Shown: positions 1-7,136, numbered from the stretch's first letter. The stretch: 64,000 bases of DNA from Clostridiales bacterium (GCA_019423635.1 JAHZBA010000007.1:38346-102345), one strand, 5' to 3'. Numbers and translations: made by a program. Notes: generated by a model not told the origin, from the sequence alone.

Positions 1-2
1 AC

Positions 3-140
3 GGCTACCAGGACGAGGCGGACATGCCCGCGGCCTGGGAGGACCCCGGTGTTGCCGCCAGCCTGGAGCGTCTGGCGGTTCAGCACAAGGTCCGCTCGTA
101 CATCTTTGCCCAGGCGTGCCCCCAGACGCCGGAAGAGTAG
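3..140 (+). CDS. C-terminal 45 residues of an unrecognised protein (cut by window edge)
   Basis: An open frame enters from the left edge and ends at TAG 138-140. The visible tail is acidic and helical, with no motif I recognise. It is followed by a hairpin with a T run and then by the recombinase genes, so it is probably cargo of the integrative element that ends near position 1931. No function can be assigned from this fragment. Confidence 0.5.
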   Translation, partial: GYQDEADMPAAWEDPGVAASLERLAVQHKVRSYIFAQACPQTPEE

Positions 141-189
141 CGGCCGCCTCTGCGCCCGGCCTTCCCGCCGCGGCCGGCATGTTCCCCCG

Positions 190-223
190 CCCCCCGTCAT
201 ACACTGGCGGGGGGTGATTTTTT
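190..223 (+). terminator. Rho-independent terminator
   Basis: A 7-bp GC stem (190-196 with 208-214) and an 11-nt loop are followed by TGATTTTTT. It should end transcription of the partial gene before it. Its 3' arm GGGGGGTGA also serves as the likely ribosome binding site of the next small gene, so termination and translation signals overlap. Confidence 0.6.
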
Positions 224-224
224 G

Positions 225-356
225 ATGGAAACCAGAACCCTGCCCCGCAGCGGCGTGGAGGTGGAGCTCCACTTCTCCAAGGACGGCCCCGGCCTGGAGG
301 AGTGTCTGATCCGCCTGCTCGACGCCGCCGGGGACCTGAAGGAGGCCGCCCCATGA
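225..356 (+). CDS. TnpW-like small transposon protein
   Basis: A 43-residue protein starting at ATG 225, with GGGGTGA about 7 nt upstream. The core (VELHFSKDG, then a C-terminal amphipathic helix with IRLLDAA) resembles the TnpW family of small proteins found next to Tn4451-type recombinases: a short beta part with an HFSK-like motif, then a helix. Its stop overlaps the start of the recombinase (ATGA at 353-356), which implies translational coupling. The TnpW assignment rests on size, motif and neighbour; the biochemical role of the family is not established. Confidence 0.6.
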   Translation: METRTLPRSGVEVELHFSKDGPGLEECLIRLLDAAGDLKEAAP

Positions 357-1939
357 CCTATGTGCAGCCCGGCAGGGGGGAGGGGCGGCCGGCGGCGCAG
401 TGGCGGGTGGCGGCCTACGCCCGGCTGAGCCGGGAGGACGGGGACAAGGCCGAGAGCGACAGCATCCAGAACCAGCGGCGGATCATGGAGGACCACCTGC
501 GGTATCTCCGGGAACAGGGGGAGCAGATTGCCTCCGTGGAGTTCTACGCCGACGACGGCTACGGGGGCGGCACCTTCGACCGCCCCGCCTATCAGCGAAT
601 GCTCCGGGACATGGAGGCGGGGCGGATCAACTGCGTCATCTTCAAGGACAACTCCCGCCTGGGCCGGAACTACCCGGAGCTGGGGCATCTCATGGAGGAG
701 GTCTTTCCCCAGCGGGGCGTCCGGGTGATCTCCGTGCTGAACCGGCTGGACAGCGTCCGGGACCCCCAGGGCTACGGCAGTGCCCTGCTCTCCTTTTCCA
801 ACATCGTCAACGACGACTACATCCGCCAGCTGTCTTTGAAGATCAAGTGCACCCTGCGGATGAAGCGGGAGCGGGGGGAGTATTTGGGGAACTTCGCCCC
901 CTACGGCTACGTGAAGAGCCCCGCGGATCGCCACCGCCTGGAGATCGACCCGGAGACGGCCCCGGTGGTCCGGCAGATCTTCCGGTGGTATGCGGAAGGG
1001 GAGTCCGTCCGGGGGATTGTCCGGCGGCTGGACGGCCTGGGCATTCCGCCGCCCTCCGCCCTCCGCCCTGGCGGTGACCGGGCCGCCGGCTGGTCCGACT
1101 CCACGGTGCGTGCCATGCTGAAAGACGAGGTCTACATCGGCAATCTGATCCAGGGCCAGCGAAAGAGCATCTCCTACCGGACGAAGAAGACGGTCCCGGC
1201 GGACATGGGGGAGTGGACGGTCTTTGAGGACATCCACCCGGCCCTCATCTCCCAGGAACAGTTCCGGGTGGTGCACGACCGCTTTGCCCGCCGGACCCGG
1301 ACCGGACCCCGGCGGGAGGCCGTCTACCCCCTCTCCGGCCTGGTCTGGTGCGGGCACTGCGGGAGCCCCATGAGCCGCTGCATCTCCAAGGGCGTCCCCC
1401 GCTGGCGCTGCGCCGCCCGGGCCCGGGACCCCGGCGCCTGCCGCTGTCCCTCCGTGAAGGAGGCACTGGTGGAGGAGGCGGTCCTGGAGGCGCTCCAGGG
1501 GGAGATCCGGACGCTGACGGACCGGGAGGCCCTGGAAAGGGCTCTCCGCCGCCGGATGGAGGAGGGGAACGGCGGGGCCCTGCGGGAGGCGGAGCGTCAG
1601 CGGGAGCGGCTGGAGGCCGCGGCCTTTACGCTCTACGACCACTTCCGCCGGGGGATTGTGGACGAGGCGGAGTACCGCCGATTTCAGGCCCGCTACCGGG
1701 CGGAGCTGGAGGCCCAGACCCGCCGCATCGCCCGGCTGGAGGCGGCCCGGCAGGAGGTGCCGGAGACGGCGGCGGCCGGGTTCCTCCGCTGCGGCGCCCT
1801 GCCGGGACTGGACCGCCTGACACTGGCCCATCTGGTAGAGCGGGTGGAGATCCGGGACAGCACGCACATGGCCCTGTACGTTCGGTTTTCTGCCGCAGAA
1901 AGTGGCCCCGGGGTGTGCAGCGGCGCAGCGGACGTATGA
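353..1939 (+). CDS. Large serine recombinase, TnpX-like
   Basis: 528 residues from ATG 353, chosen because it overlaps the upstream stop by ATGA. The N-terminal resolvase domain carries the catalytic serine at residue 26 in YARLSRED, with the usual downstream arginines (DNSRLGRNY). It is followed by the recombinase domain (GYVKSP, then LEIDPETAPVVRQIF), a Cys4 zinc ribbon (CGHCG ... CRC) and a coiled-coil arm. It should catalyse excision and integration of the element to its left. The last codons and the TGA stop (1937-1939) lie in what appears to be target-gene DNA: the same bases in another frame read TYEWGYTY, typical of YaaH proteins. The element therefore ends inside this coding sequence, near 1931. 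Confidence 0.9.
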   Translation: MTYVQPGRGEGRPAAQWRVAAYARLSREDGDKAESDSIQNQRRIMEDHLRYLREQGEQIASVEFYADDGYGGGTFDRPAYQRMLRDMEAGRINCVIFKDNSRLGRNYPELGHLMEEVFPQRGVRVISVLNRLDSVRDPQGYGSALLSFSNIVNDDYIRQLSLKIKCTLRMKRERGEYLGNFAPYGYVKSPADRHRLEIDPETAPVVRQIFRWYAEGESVRGIVRRLDGLGIPPPSALRPGGDRAAGWSDSTVRAMLKDEVYIGNLIQGQRKSISYRTKKTVPADMGEWTVFEDIHPALISQEQFRVVHDRFARRTRTGPRREAVYPLSGLVWCGHCGSPMSRCISKGVPRWRCAARARDPGACRCPSVKEALVEEAVLEALQGEIRTLTDREALERALRRRMEEGNGGALREAERQRERLEAAAFTLYDHFRRGIVDEAEYRRFQARYRAELEAQTRRIARLEAARQEVPETAAAGFLRCGALPGLDRLTLAHLVERVEIRDSTHMALYVRFSAAESGPGVCSGAADV

Positions 1940-1970
1940 GTGGGGCTACACATATAACCCACTATGTTAT
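1930..1970. other. attL: junction of left element, yaaH fragment and prophage
   Basis: Bases 1932-1951 read T-Y-E-W-G-Y-T in frame with the disrupted GH18 gene. AC at 1950-1951 is the probable prophage crossover core, and 1952-1970 is a phage arm (starting ATATAACCC) that is an imperfect inverted copy of the arm at 43408-43426 (16 of 19 positions match). The left element's own boundary is at or just before 1931-1932, where GA sits; GA is the core used by TnpX-type enzymes. The exact bases are inferred from comparing the ends. Confidence 0.75.
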
Positions 1971-1977
1971 AAGTGAT

Positions 1978-3564
1978 TTAAAATGCCGGTACCTTGGGGT
2001 ACACGTACAGCTTTAAATTATTTTCCCGATACCGGCCACCGACAGTTTTCTCATAGACGGCATGATCCAGGACTGTCTTCAGCAGAACGTTTTTCTCTGC
2101 TGCTGTCTCTAAAGTGTTGTAGAGATCCAGAACATTCTGGATCTGGGGCGCCAGGTTCTTCTGGATAAGCTCTGTTTTTCGGAGCGAGGCCAAGTGCTCA
2201 CGCAGGATCTTCTCCTGACGCTCTGCCTCGGAGATCCGATCCGCCAGAACCCTGGAGCGTTCCAGAAAGACATCGTTGGTATAAATGCCCTGTTCCAGCA
2301 AATCGAACAGACGCCCCTTTTGCTGAGCCAAGTCTTGAAGGCCCTTCCTCGCGCGGGAAAGGGCCTTCTCCGCAGTTTTGACCGACAAGAGGGAGTCCTG
2401 ATCCTTCGCGGCGTTCTGCGCCTCAGAACTGACCCGGTAGTGCTTCAGCCATACGCGCAGGGCCTCCAGAAGGGCAGCCTCTGCTACGTCCCGACGGCTG
2501 CCCACAGTAGGACATTTGGGGGTCGGGCACATGACCATTGGCGCGCCGTGGCTTCCCTGGGGAAGCTGTACCATTGACCGGCCGCATATAGAGCAGACTA
2601 AGACTCCTGCAAGAGGATTGGCGATTTTGCGGCAGCTTGGGACTGGAGCGTGGCTGCGACTGGCCATAGCTGCTTTGGCGGCCGTCCAAGTCGCTTCTGA
2701 TATAATCGGCTTGTGGAGTCCTTGCTTGATGGTGCTGTCCTGGTTGACCGGGTGGCGGACCACTAAGGTTCCATCTACCAGCTGTTTTTTGTCTGGACGG
2801 TAGGACCAGCGGAGATAGCCGGCATAGGTTGGATTTTTCAGGATATCCCGCACGGAGGACGCGGACCATTTCACGTTTCCGGGAGAGGGGATGTTCCTTG
2901 CGTTGAGCATGTTTGCAATCCCATAGCTGCCAATCGGTAAGGTGGACCCGTCCGGCTGGGGATCTCCTATTGTGTAAAGCCTGAAGATCTCCCGCACCAC
3001 GTCAGCCTGCTCTGGAATCTGCTCTAATGTATAGCCCTTCTGATGAGGAATCTTGACTTTTCGATACCCATAGGGAGGAGTGCCCGCAATGTACTTTCCT
3101 TCATCCAGGGACGCTTGCCGGCCCCGCTGGAGCCGGCGGTTGATGGCCTTGTACTCCCGGCGGCTCATAAATAACCCAAATTCAAAATATTCCTCGTCGG
3201 CTTCGTCGGCGGGATCATAGATTTTGTCTGGGGTGATGATCTTGGTATTGGAGTATTGGAAGACCTCCGCCACGGTTCCTTGGTCCCGGGTATTGCCGCG
3301 GGCCAGGCGGGGGATCTCCATGACCAGTACGCCGGCATACTCGCCGCTTTCCACCGCGGCCAGGAGCTTCTGCATTTCCGGTCGTTCACTGATAGAGTCG
3401 CCGCTGACAACTTCTTCGTAAATGTGCGCAATCGTATAACCCTCCCGCTTCGCAAGAGCCAGCAGGGCGTCCCGGTGACGCTGGAGCGTGTCAAAGTTTC
3501 CGGTTCTGAGCTCCAGATCCCGGTCTTTTCTGGATTTCCGCAGGTAGATCAAATAGGGTTTCAT
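1978..3564 (-). CDS. int: Prophage integrase, large serine recombinase
   Basis: 528 residues from ATG 3564, preceded by GGAGG on the minus strand; longer upstream starts lack such a site. The resolvase domain has its catalytic serine at residue 11 (YLRKSRKD) and the arginine motif EIPRLARGN. A recombinase domain (PPYGYRKVK), a zinc ribbon (CSICG ... CPTPKC) and a C-terminal coiled coil follow. It ends 8 bp from the phage attL arm, which is the normal place for a phage integrase, and its sequence is clearly different from the recombinase at 353-1939. It should integrate and excise the prophage at the AC core in the yaaH-like gene. No recognisable recombination directionality factor was found. 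Confidence 0.92.
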   Translation of the reverse strand: MKPYLIYLRKSRKDRDLELRTGNFDTLQRHRDALLALAKREGYTIAHIYEEVVSGDSISERPEMQKLLAAVESGEYAGVLVMEIPRLARGNTRDQGTVAEVFQYSNTKIITPDKIYDPADEADEEYFEFGLFMSRREYKAINRRLQRGRQASLDEGKYIAGTPPYGYRKVKIPHQKGYTLEQIPEQADVVREIFRLYTIGDPQPDGSTLPIGSYGIANMLNARNIPSPGNVKWSASSVRDILKNPTYAGYLRWSYRPDKKQLVDGTLVVRHPVNQDSTIKQGLHKPIISEATWTAAKAAMASRSHAPVPSCRKIANPLAGVLVCSICGRSMVQLPQGSHGAPMVMCPTPKCPTVGSRRDVAEAALLEALRVWLKHYRVSSEAQNAAKDQDSLLSVKTAEKALSRARKGLQDLAQQKGRLFDLLEQGIYTNDVFLERSRVLADRISEAERQEKILREHLASLRKTELIQKNLAPQIQNVLDLYNTLETAAEKNVLLKTVLDHAVYEKTVGGRYRENNLKLYVYPKVPAF

Positions 3565-3577
3565 ATGGCCTCCGTTA

Positions 3578-3606
3578 TTGCGCGTTTTGTCGGATTGTGG
3601 TATGAT
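3578..3606 (+). promoter_or_regulatory. Promoter of the small toxin gene
   Basis: TTGCGC (3578-3583), 17 bp, then TATGAT (3601-3606) with an extended -10 TG one base upstream. It lies in the short space upstream of the integrase start and points the other way, towards the small membrane peptide. Confidence 0.6.
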
Positions 3607-3654
3607 AACTCCGCTGCCCCTCCCCATACTGGCAACAGGAAGGGGGTGAGTCTG

Positions 3655-3750
3655 TTGGAGACGCTGACCAGCTTCTTGGTGTCGGCCGCAGCGAGTGTAG
3701 CCGCCTACTACATTTGCAAATGGCTTGACCGACACCGTACGGGACAGTGA
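3655..3750 (+). CDS. Fst/par-like type I toxin (31-residue membrane peptide)
   Basis: TTG start 3655, six bases after a strong GGGGGTGA site. The peptide has one hydrophobic helix (LTSFLVSAAASVAAYYI) ending in KWLDRHR, the W-L-D-x-R-like polar tail known from Fst-family type I toxins. A 13-bp-stem terminator follows directly, and a convergent small RNA starts beyond it. The start region shares blocks GTGAGTC, GTTGGA and ACCAGCTTCTTGG, in the same order, with the DNA encoding that RNA, so the RNA can pair with the ribosome binding and start region. By analogy with par/Fst, the peptide would damage membranes when the RNA is lost. The family call rests on architecture and tail motif, not on a database match. 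Confidence 0.7.
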   Translation: METLTSFLVSAAASVAAYYICKWLDRHRTGQ

Positions 3751-3757
3751 GCCTAGC

Positions 3758-3839
3758 AAAAAAGGGCACCCGGAGAGCCGCTACTCTCCGGGTGCCTACC
3801 TTTTGTTGTGAGTCGTTGGAACTCACCAGCTTCTTGGCT
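3758..3839 (-). ncRNA. Antitoxin RNA convergent to the toxin gene
   Basis: A minus-strand promoter (TTGCAT at 3875-3870, 18 bp, TATAAT at 3851-3846, extended -10 TGTGG) predicts a start near 3839. The transcript ends at the 3765-3796 hairpin followed by six U. The RNA contains CCAAGAAGCTGGT, the exact complement of toxin positions 3667-3679, plus complements of GTTGGA and GTGAGTC around the toxin ribosome binding site. Convergent transcription into one shared terminator with direct repeats is the par/Fst layout. No expression data are available. Confidence 0.7.
3765..3796. terminator. Shared bidirectional terminator of the toxin-antitoxin locus
   Basis: A perfect 13-bp stem (3765-3777 with 3784-3796) and 6-nt loop. 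On the minus strand it is followed by TTTTTT, on the plus strand by TACCTTTTG, so it can end both the toxin mRNA and the antitoxin RNA. Confidence 0.8.
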
Positions 3840-3951
3840 GAGGTCATTATACCACAGCGACAATAGTATATGCAAGGGGGAATTTTTAAAACACCCTGGT
3901 GAGTATTTAATCCTCTCAAGTGTTCAAGTTGGATGCAATCGACCATAAGAC

Positions 3952-4032
3952 AAAAAAACCCGGAGAGCGCCTATCTCTCCGGGGGCCTGCCTTTGCTGTG
4001 GACGATGCGGAAACATCATCGATCTCTTAGCT
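3952..4032 (-). ncRNA. Second, orphan antitoxin-like RNA
   Basis: A divergent duplicate of the first RNA gene. It has the same promoter block (minus-strand -35 TTGCAA... region at 4063-4068 reading ATGCAA on plus, 18 bp, TATAAT at 4044-4039), the same transcript start block GACCTCAGC, and a 9-bp stem terminator (3959-3967 with 3975-3983) followed by seven U. The central recognition segment differs. I see no membrane-peptide gene upstream of it at 3840-3950. It may neutralise a related toxin elsewhere, or be the relic of a second locus. Confidence 0.6.
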
Positions 4033-4111
4033 GAGGTCATTATACCACAGCTCTTACAGTATATGCAAGAGGAAAATTCGTAGACACGCCGGAGCATATT
4101 TAGTTTTACTT

Positions 4112-4137
4112 CAAATCCGCAAGCGCCTGCGGATTTG
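4112..4137. repeat. 26-bp palindrome, exact second copy inside the DUF3102 gene
   Basis: Arms CAAATCCGCA / TGCGGATTTG around a 6-bp centre. Its reverse complement is identical over all 26 bp to 12676-12701 in the partition-like gene. It lies in the 160-bp non-coding stretch between the orphan RNA and the T5orf172 gene. A protein-binding site shared by the two places (for example a centromere-like site) is possible. Confidence 0.6.
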
Positions 4138-4152
4138 GAGAATATATCTGTT

Positions 4153-4169
4153 GTGTCCGATTTGGACAC
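4153..4169. repeat. Inverted repeat GTGTCC-N5-GGACAC
   Basis: Perfect 6-bp arms, just downstream of the T5orf172 stop on its non-coding side. Related copies occur at 5889-5905, 25573-25603 and 39629-39645, all inside the prophage. Role unknown. Confidence 0.5.
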
Positions 4170-4198
4170 TTTATATTTTATACAACAGTTTTGCAGCA

Positions 4199-5872
4199 TT
4201 ACTCGTCTAGATCATTATCTTCTGAAGTGGTTTGATTGGTGATAGTTGCTGTGTATTCCTCCCAACGACGTTGAGCATCTGGATCTTTTTTCATAGCTTC
4301 TTCAATTGCTAGGGTCTCTCGATATTCTGCCGCAGAGGCTTCAATAGTCCAAGAGGTTTTTAAACCCATATTTTCAACCATTGATTTAATGTCTGAAAGA
4401 GTAACCCGAAAGAATTCTTTCCTAGGATTGACCTTATTAACCTGCATCAGAGAAAGTGTCTTGTGCAGTGTTGTTTCAAGTGCAGGAGCATCATCACTTT
4501 CAATGATGGCATGAACATCAAAAGGAAATGGAACAGAGGCGTCTCCAAGTTCGCGGACCCGATCCATTGGATCTAGTCGGCGAGTCATACCAACCTTGTA
4601 AATATTTTCTCCAAAAGAGCCAATATTAGAAATCACATAAACGTTTCCATGCTTTGTCTGCTGGGCCATAGAGAGCGCTCTTTGACCGCGCGCTTCGGCT
4701 TCGACCAATTTCTGTTTGAGTTCCTCTAACTTGGCCTCATATACGGAACGATTGGCGGCGGTAGCGGACTCAATTTGTTTTTGGGCCTTTTCCATGGCTT
4801 TTCGAAGCATTTCTTCTTCCTTCGCGGCTTCCTTCATAGCCCGTTCATACTCACGACGTGCGCGTTCTTCCTCTCGCATTTGTTCCCGAAGACGCCGTTG
4901 CTCTTCTTGCGCTGTGGCTTTAAGTTCTTGCGCCCGAACACCCCATTTTAATTCTTCCAAGCGTGCGGAAAGGTATTCTGGAGTTATTACAGCATTTCGG
5001 AATGCACGTCCGTTGTAGTTAACGAGCTGATACGCATCATTGATTTTCTGTTCAAGGGTCCCATAATTGTCTTTTTTAATTTTGGACAAGATAGAATCTA
5101 CTTTTCCATTAAATGCATCTATCACAAACGAAATGGCTGTGTCACGTCTGCTCTTCTCTACATAATCACATGACGCAGCAGTTCCGTTTTCAATCATTCT
5201 GGCAGAATTTTCTCGGGCAATTTTTAGCTTCTGACCGGCTTCCGCAAAACCGAATTCCTCCGCCAAGTCATCGAGAAGAGAAAAAGTAGGCTTTAAGTAT
5301 TTATCACCATATCCATCAATAACATTCTTCATCGCTTCGGCTACTTTTTCGTAGTCTTTGGCTTTTCCTGCAATATCATAAGCATCCCCGGCAATTTCTC
5401 TGGCCCTGCTTTCCGCTTCGGTGATAATCCGTTTTGCCTCAGTATCTGCTGATGCGAGCTTCGCATTTGTACTCTTAATGGCAGCTTCATAGGTTGCTTT
5501 GCCTTTGTCCCTCAGTTCCTTAGCTTCTTGTCTGGCTTCGGTGATGACTCGATCTGCAATTTCCTGTTTTTTCTGAAGTTCCGCCTCGGACTCACTCCGC
5601 TTTTTCTCAATTTCTGCATCAATATCAAGAATTGCTTCGTATTGCGACAATTTATCAATATGGTCAGCTTGGTCTTTATTTTGCTTTTCTAGTTTTTCAA
5701 TATCCTCCTTGGCTTGCTTTAATTCCTCTGACAATTCAACTGAAGAGGCTCTGGTGGCTTCAAGCTCACTTGATAAAACAGATGCTTCAGATTTCATTTT
5801 GGAGACTTGTTTGGTTGTATTCCTCCACAAAATAAAAAAAATAGCTGCAATAAGCAACAGGAGTATTTCCAC
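4199..5872 (-). CDS. Membrane-anchored coiled-coil T5orf172 (GIY-YIG-like) protein
   Basis: About 557 residues from GTG 5872, chosen because GGGGGG lies about 8 nt upstream; a GTG at 5905 would add 11 residues. An N-terminal helix (ILLLLIAAIFFILW) should anchor it in the membrane. A long coiled coil (about 20-160), a DUF4041-like middle part, a second Arg/Glu-rich coiled coil (about 310-400) and a C-terminal T5orf172 domain follow; the last has the GIY-YIG-like VYVIS ... YKVGMTRR, an ALETTLHK motif and KEFFRV. T5orf172 domains are related to GIY-YIG nucleases. The gene is visibly AT-richer than its neighbours and lies between integrase and repressor, where lysogeny-expressed cargo is common. 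A defence or exclusion role is inference. Confidence 0.7.
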   Translation of the reverse strand: MEILLLLIAAIFFILWRNTTKQVSKMKSEASVLSSELEATRASSVELSEELKQAKEDIEKLEKQNKDQADHIDKLSQYEAILDIDAEIEKKRSESEAELQKKQEIADRVITEARQEAKELRDKGKATYEAAIKSTNAKLASADTEAKRIITEAESRAREIAGDAYDIAGKAKDYEKVAEAMKNVIDGYGDKYLKPTFSLLDDLAEEFGFAEAGQKLKIARENSARMIENGTAASCDYVEKSRRDTAISFVIDAFNGKVDSILSKIKKDNYGTLEQKINDAYQLVNYNGRAFRNAVITPEYLSARLEELKWGVRAQELKATAQEEQRRLREQMREEERARREYERAMKEAAKEEEMLRKAMEKAQKQIESATAANRSVYEAKLEELKQKLVEAEARGQRALSMAQQTKHGNVYVISNIGSFGENIYKVGMTRRLDPMDRVRELGDASVPFPFDVHAIIESDDAPALETTLHKTLSLMQVNKVNPRKEFFRVTLSDIKSMVENMGLKTSWTIEASAAEYRETLAIEEAMKKDPDAQRRWEEYTATITNQTTSEDNDLDE

Positions 5873-5888
5873 AAGCAATCCCCCCACT

Positions 5889-5905
5889 GTGCCCAATTCG
5901 GACAC
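5889..5905. repeat. Imperfect inverted repeat GTGCCC-N5-GGACAC
   Basis: A copy of the GTGTCC / GGACAC family with one mismatch, placed at the 5' end of the T5orf172 gene. Together with 4153-4169 it brackets that gene. Confidence 0.4.
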
Positions 5906-5943
5906 TTTTATTTTTATCTACTCTCCAGTAGCTTGGTTACAGA

Positions 5944-6315
5944 TTACGCCTGCTTTTTTCCCACGTCAGATTGACTACCTTTTTTTGTATATTTTCCGGA
6001 TTTCACCATAGCATCAGCGGTTTCTATTAAACGCTCGCGGCCTTCATCATTCAATTGTGCATATAGGATCAACAACTGGTTTGTCTCCCCACAAACGATG
6101 GGGGGACCATCTTTTTTTTCCCCCAATAGTTCGCTGGTAGTAACGCCGAGGTATTGGGCAAGCAGTTGAATGCTGTCAACTGACGGAACGCGCCCGCGTT
6201 TTACATTATCCATAAGGGCTTTTCCTGCCCCGCTCTCAATACAAGCTTTAGACGGTGATACGCCTTTTACCCGACAGTGAGTTTTGACAGATTCAACAAA
6301 AAAATCAATGTTCAT
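5944..6315 (-). CDS. Phage repressor, XRE-family HTH (CI-like)
   Basis: 123 residues. An N-terminal helix-turn-helix (about 7-65, with SPSKACIESGAGKALMDNV and VTTSELLGEKK) is followed by a C-terminal tail that lacks the Ser-Lys autoprotease domain of full CI proteins. It is transcribed leftward, away from the early genes, across an intergenic region full of CTGT/ACAG half sites, which is the normal repressor position. It should hold the rightward promoter silent in the lysogen. With no protease domain, induction would need another mechanism. The start ATG 6315 has only a weak upstream ribosome binding site. Confidence 0.85.
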   Translation of the reverse strand: MNIDFFVESVKTHCRVKGVSPSKACIESGAGKALMDNVKRGRVPSVDSIQLLAQYLGVTTSELLGEKKDGPPIVCGETNQLLILYAQLNDEGRERLIETADAMVKSGKYTKKGSQSDVGKKQA

Positions 6316-6354
6316 TGCAATTACACCATATAAAACAAGATTTTGTGAGATTGC

Positions 6355-6413
6355 ACAGAAATCTGTAAATTAACAGAAATTTGTTGACATCCGTAAATTG
6401 ACAGTAGTATCAT
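6355..6413 (+). promoter_or_regulatory. Rightward early promoter with repressor operators
   Basis: TTGACA (6384-6389), 18 bp, TATCAT (6408-6413) drives the early genes. CTGT/ACAG half sites recur across it: ACAGAAATCTGT (6355-6366), ACAGAAATTTGT (6373-6384) and CCGTAAATTGACAG (6391-6404), with an 18-bp period between successive units. The last two overlap the -35 and the spacer, so a bound repressor would block the promoter. A leftward repressor promoter should lie in the same 150 bp, but I cannot place it with confidence. Confidence 0.7.
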
Positions 6414-6466
6414 TGGGCTATAGGTTGAATGAAAATCCACACAAGCGGAAAGGGGGTGACTAACAA

Positions 6467-6622
6467 ATGGGAGAGAGAACGATTCAGACAACGGTGGTCC
6501 TGGACGGAAAAGAGGAATTCATTCAGGGTATGAACGAAATGACTGCCGCCATGAGACGCGCTGAGGATGCGGCCAAAAATCTTAGCCGTGCGCTTGCCGC
6601 ATTGCCCGGCTGGCCGGGTTAA
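6467..6622 (+). CDS. Small phage early protein, unknown
   Basis: 51 residues from ATG 6467 behind GGGGGTGA. Short beta start (TIQTTVVLDG), then an amphipathic Ala/Arg-rich helix (MTAAMRRAEDAAKNLSRAL). First gene after the early promoter. It overlaps the oppositely oriented zinc-ribbon gene by 4 bp at its 3' end. I do not recognise the family. Confidence 0.6.
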   Translation: MGERTIQTTVVLDGKEEFIQGMNEMTAAMRRAEDAAKNLSRALAALPGWPG

Positions 6623-6798
6623 ACCTCGTCCAATTCCGCGCCGCAGTGTGGACACGTCACTGTTGGCTCCAGCAGGTCTTTTTCGAGCATTTCAAAGTGT
6701 TTCCCGCAGACGGAGCACACACAGTCAAAAGGTTCTTTGCTCAGGTCTTTCATGTCCTTGATCGTTTCTTCTATGCCTTCAAATTCAAATCGTGCCAT
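6619..6798 (-). CDS. Small zinc-ribbon protein on the opposite strand
   Basis: 59 residues from ATG 6798 with a strong GGGGGAG site 3-4 nt upstream. Two CxxC pairs (CSVC at about 28-31, CPHC at about 49-52) form a compact zinc ribbon, with acidic surroundings. It is convergent with the early transcript and overlaps the preceding gene's stop. It would be transcribed from its own promoter in the 6800-6900 gap. Small zinc-ribbon proteins of this kind often bind nucleic acid or RNA polymerase; no specific function can be given. Confidence 0.6.
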   Translation of the reverse strand: MARFEFEGIEETIKDMKDLSKEPFDCVCSVCGKHFEMLEKDLLEPTVTCPHCGAELDEV

Positions 6799-6908
6799 AT
6801 TCTCCCCCTAAAATATCTTCTATCGGTTTACCTCCGGATTCTCTGTGCGGCCCAGCAGGTAGTCCACGGAACAGACCAGGTAGTCGGCGGCGGAAGGAGG
6901 TGACTAAC

Positions 6909-7136
6909 ATGTACATCCACGAAGCAATTAAAGCCAGGACTCCTGACACTCCGTTCATTGTCCGGAGGAAATGGATCGATGAATTAAGGTGCTATGCCTG
7001 GAAAGGGACAAAAGTTTATCCCACCAGCACACCTGATTACTGTCTGCTCATGACGGGATACAGCAGGACTCCGTGCAGAGGATGGGAGCCCTCAGCGGAG
7101 GACCTGACAGCGGAGGACTGGGAAGTGTGTTCCTGA
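6909..7136 (+). CDS. DUF2829 / Tad2-like small protein (candidate anti-Thoeris)
   Basis: 75 residues from ATG 6909 behind GGAGGTGA. The order of elements matches DUF2829 proteins: HEAIKA at the start, a basic RRKW, a middle PDYCLLMTG strand, and the closing WEPSAEDLTAEDWEV, close to the family's W-x-P-S-x-x-D-L-x-A-x-D-W-E-V ending. Tad2, the founding functional member, binds the signalling molecule of the Thoeris defence system. This protein is somewhat short and divergent, so the family assignment is moderate and the function is inference. Confidence 0.5.
   Translation: MYIHEAIKARTPDTPFIVRRKWIDELRCYAWKGTKVYPTSTPDYCLLMTGYSRTPCRGWEPSAEDLTAEDWEVCS

Noticed and set aside
197..1867. 556-codon open frame on the minus strand
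   Set aside because: It is the shadow of the recombinase gene in GC-rich DNA; composition is Pro/Gly/Arg-biased with no domain and no ribosome binding site.
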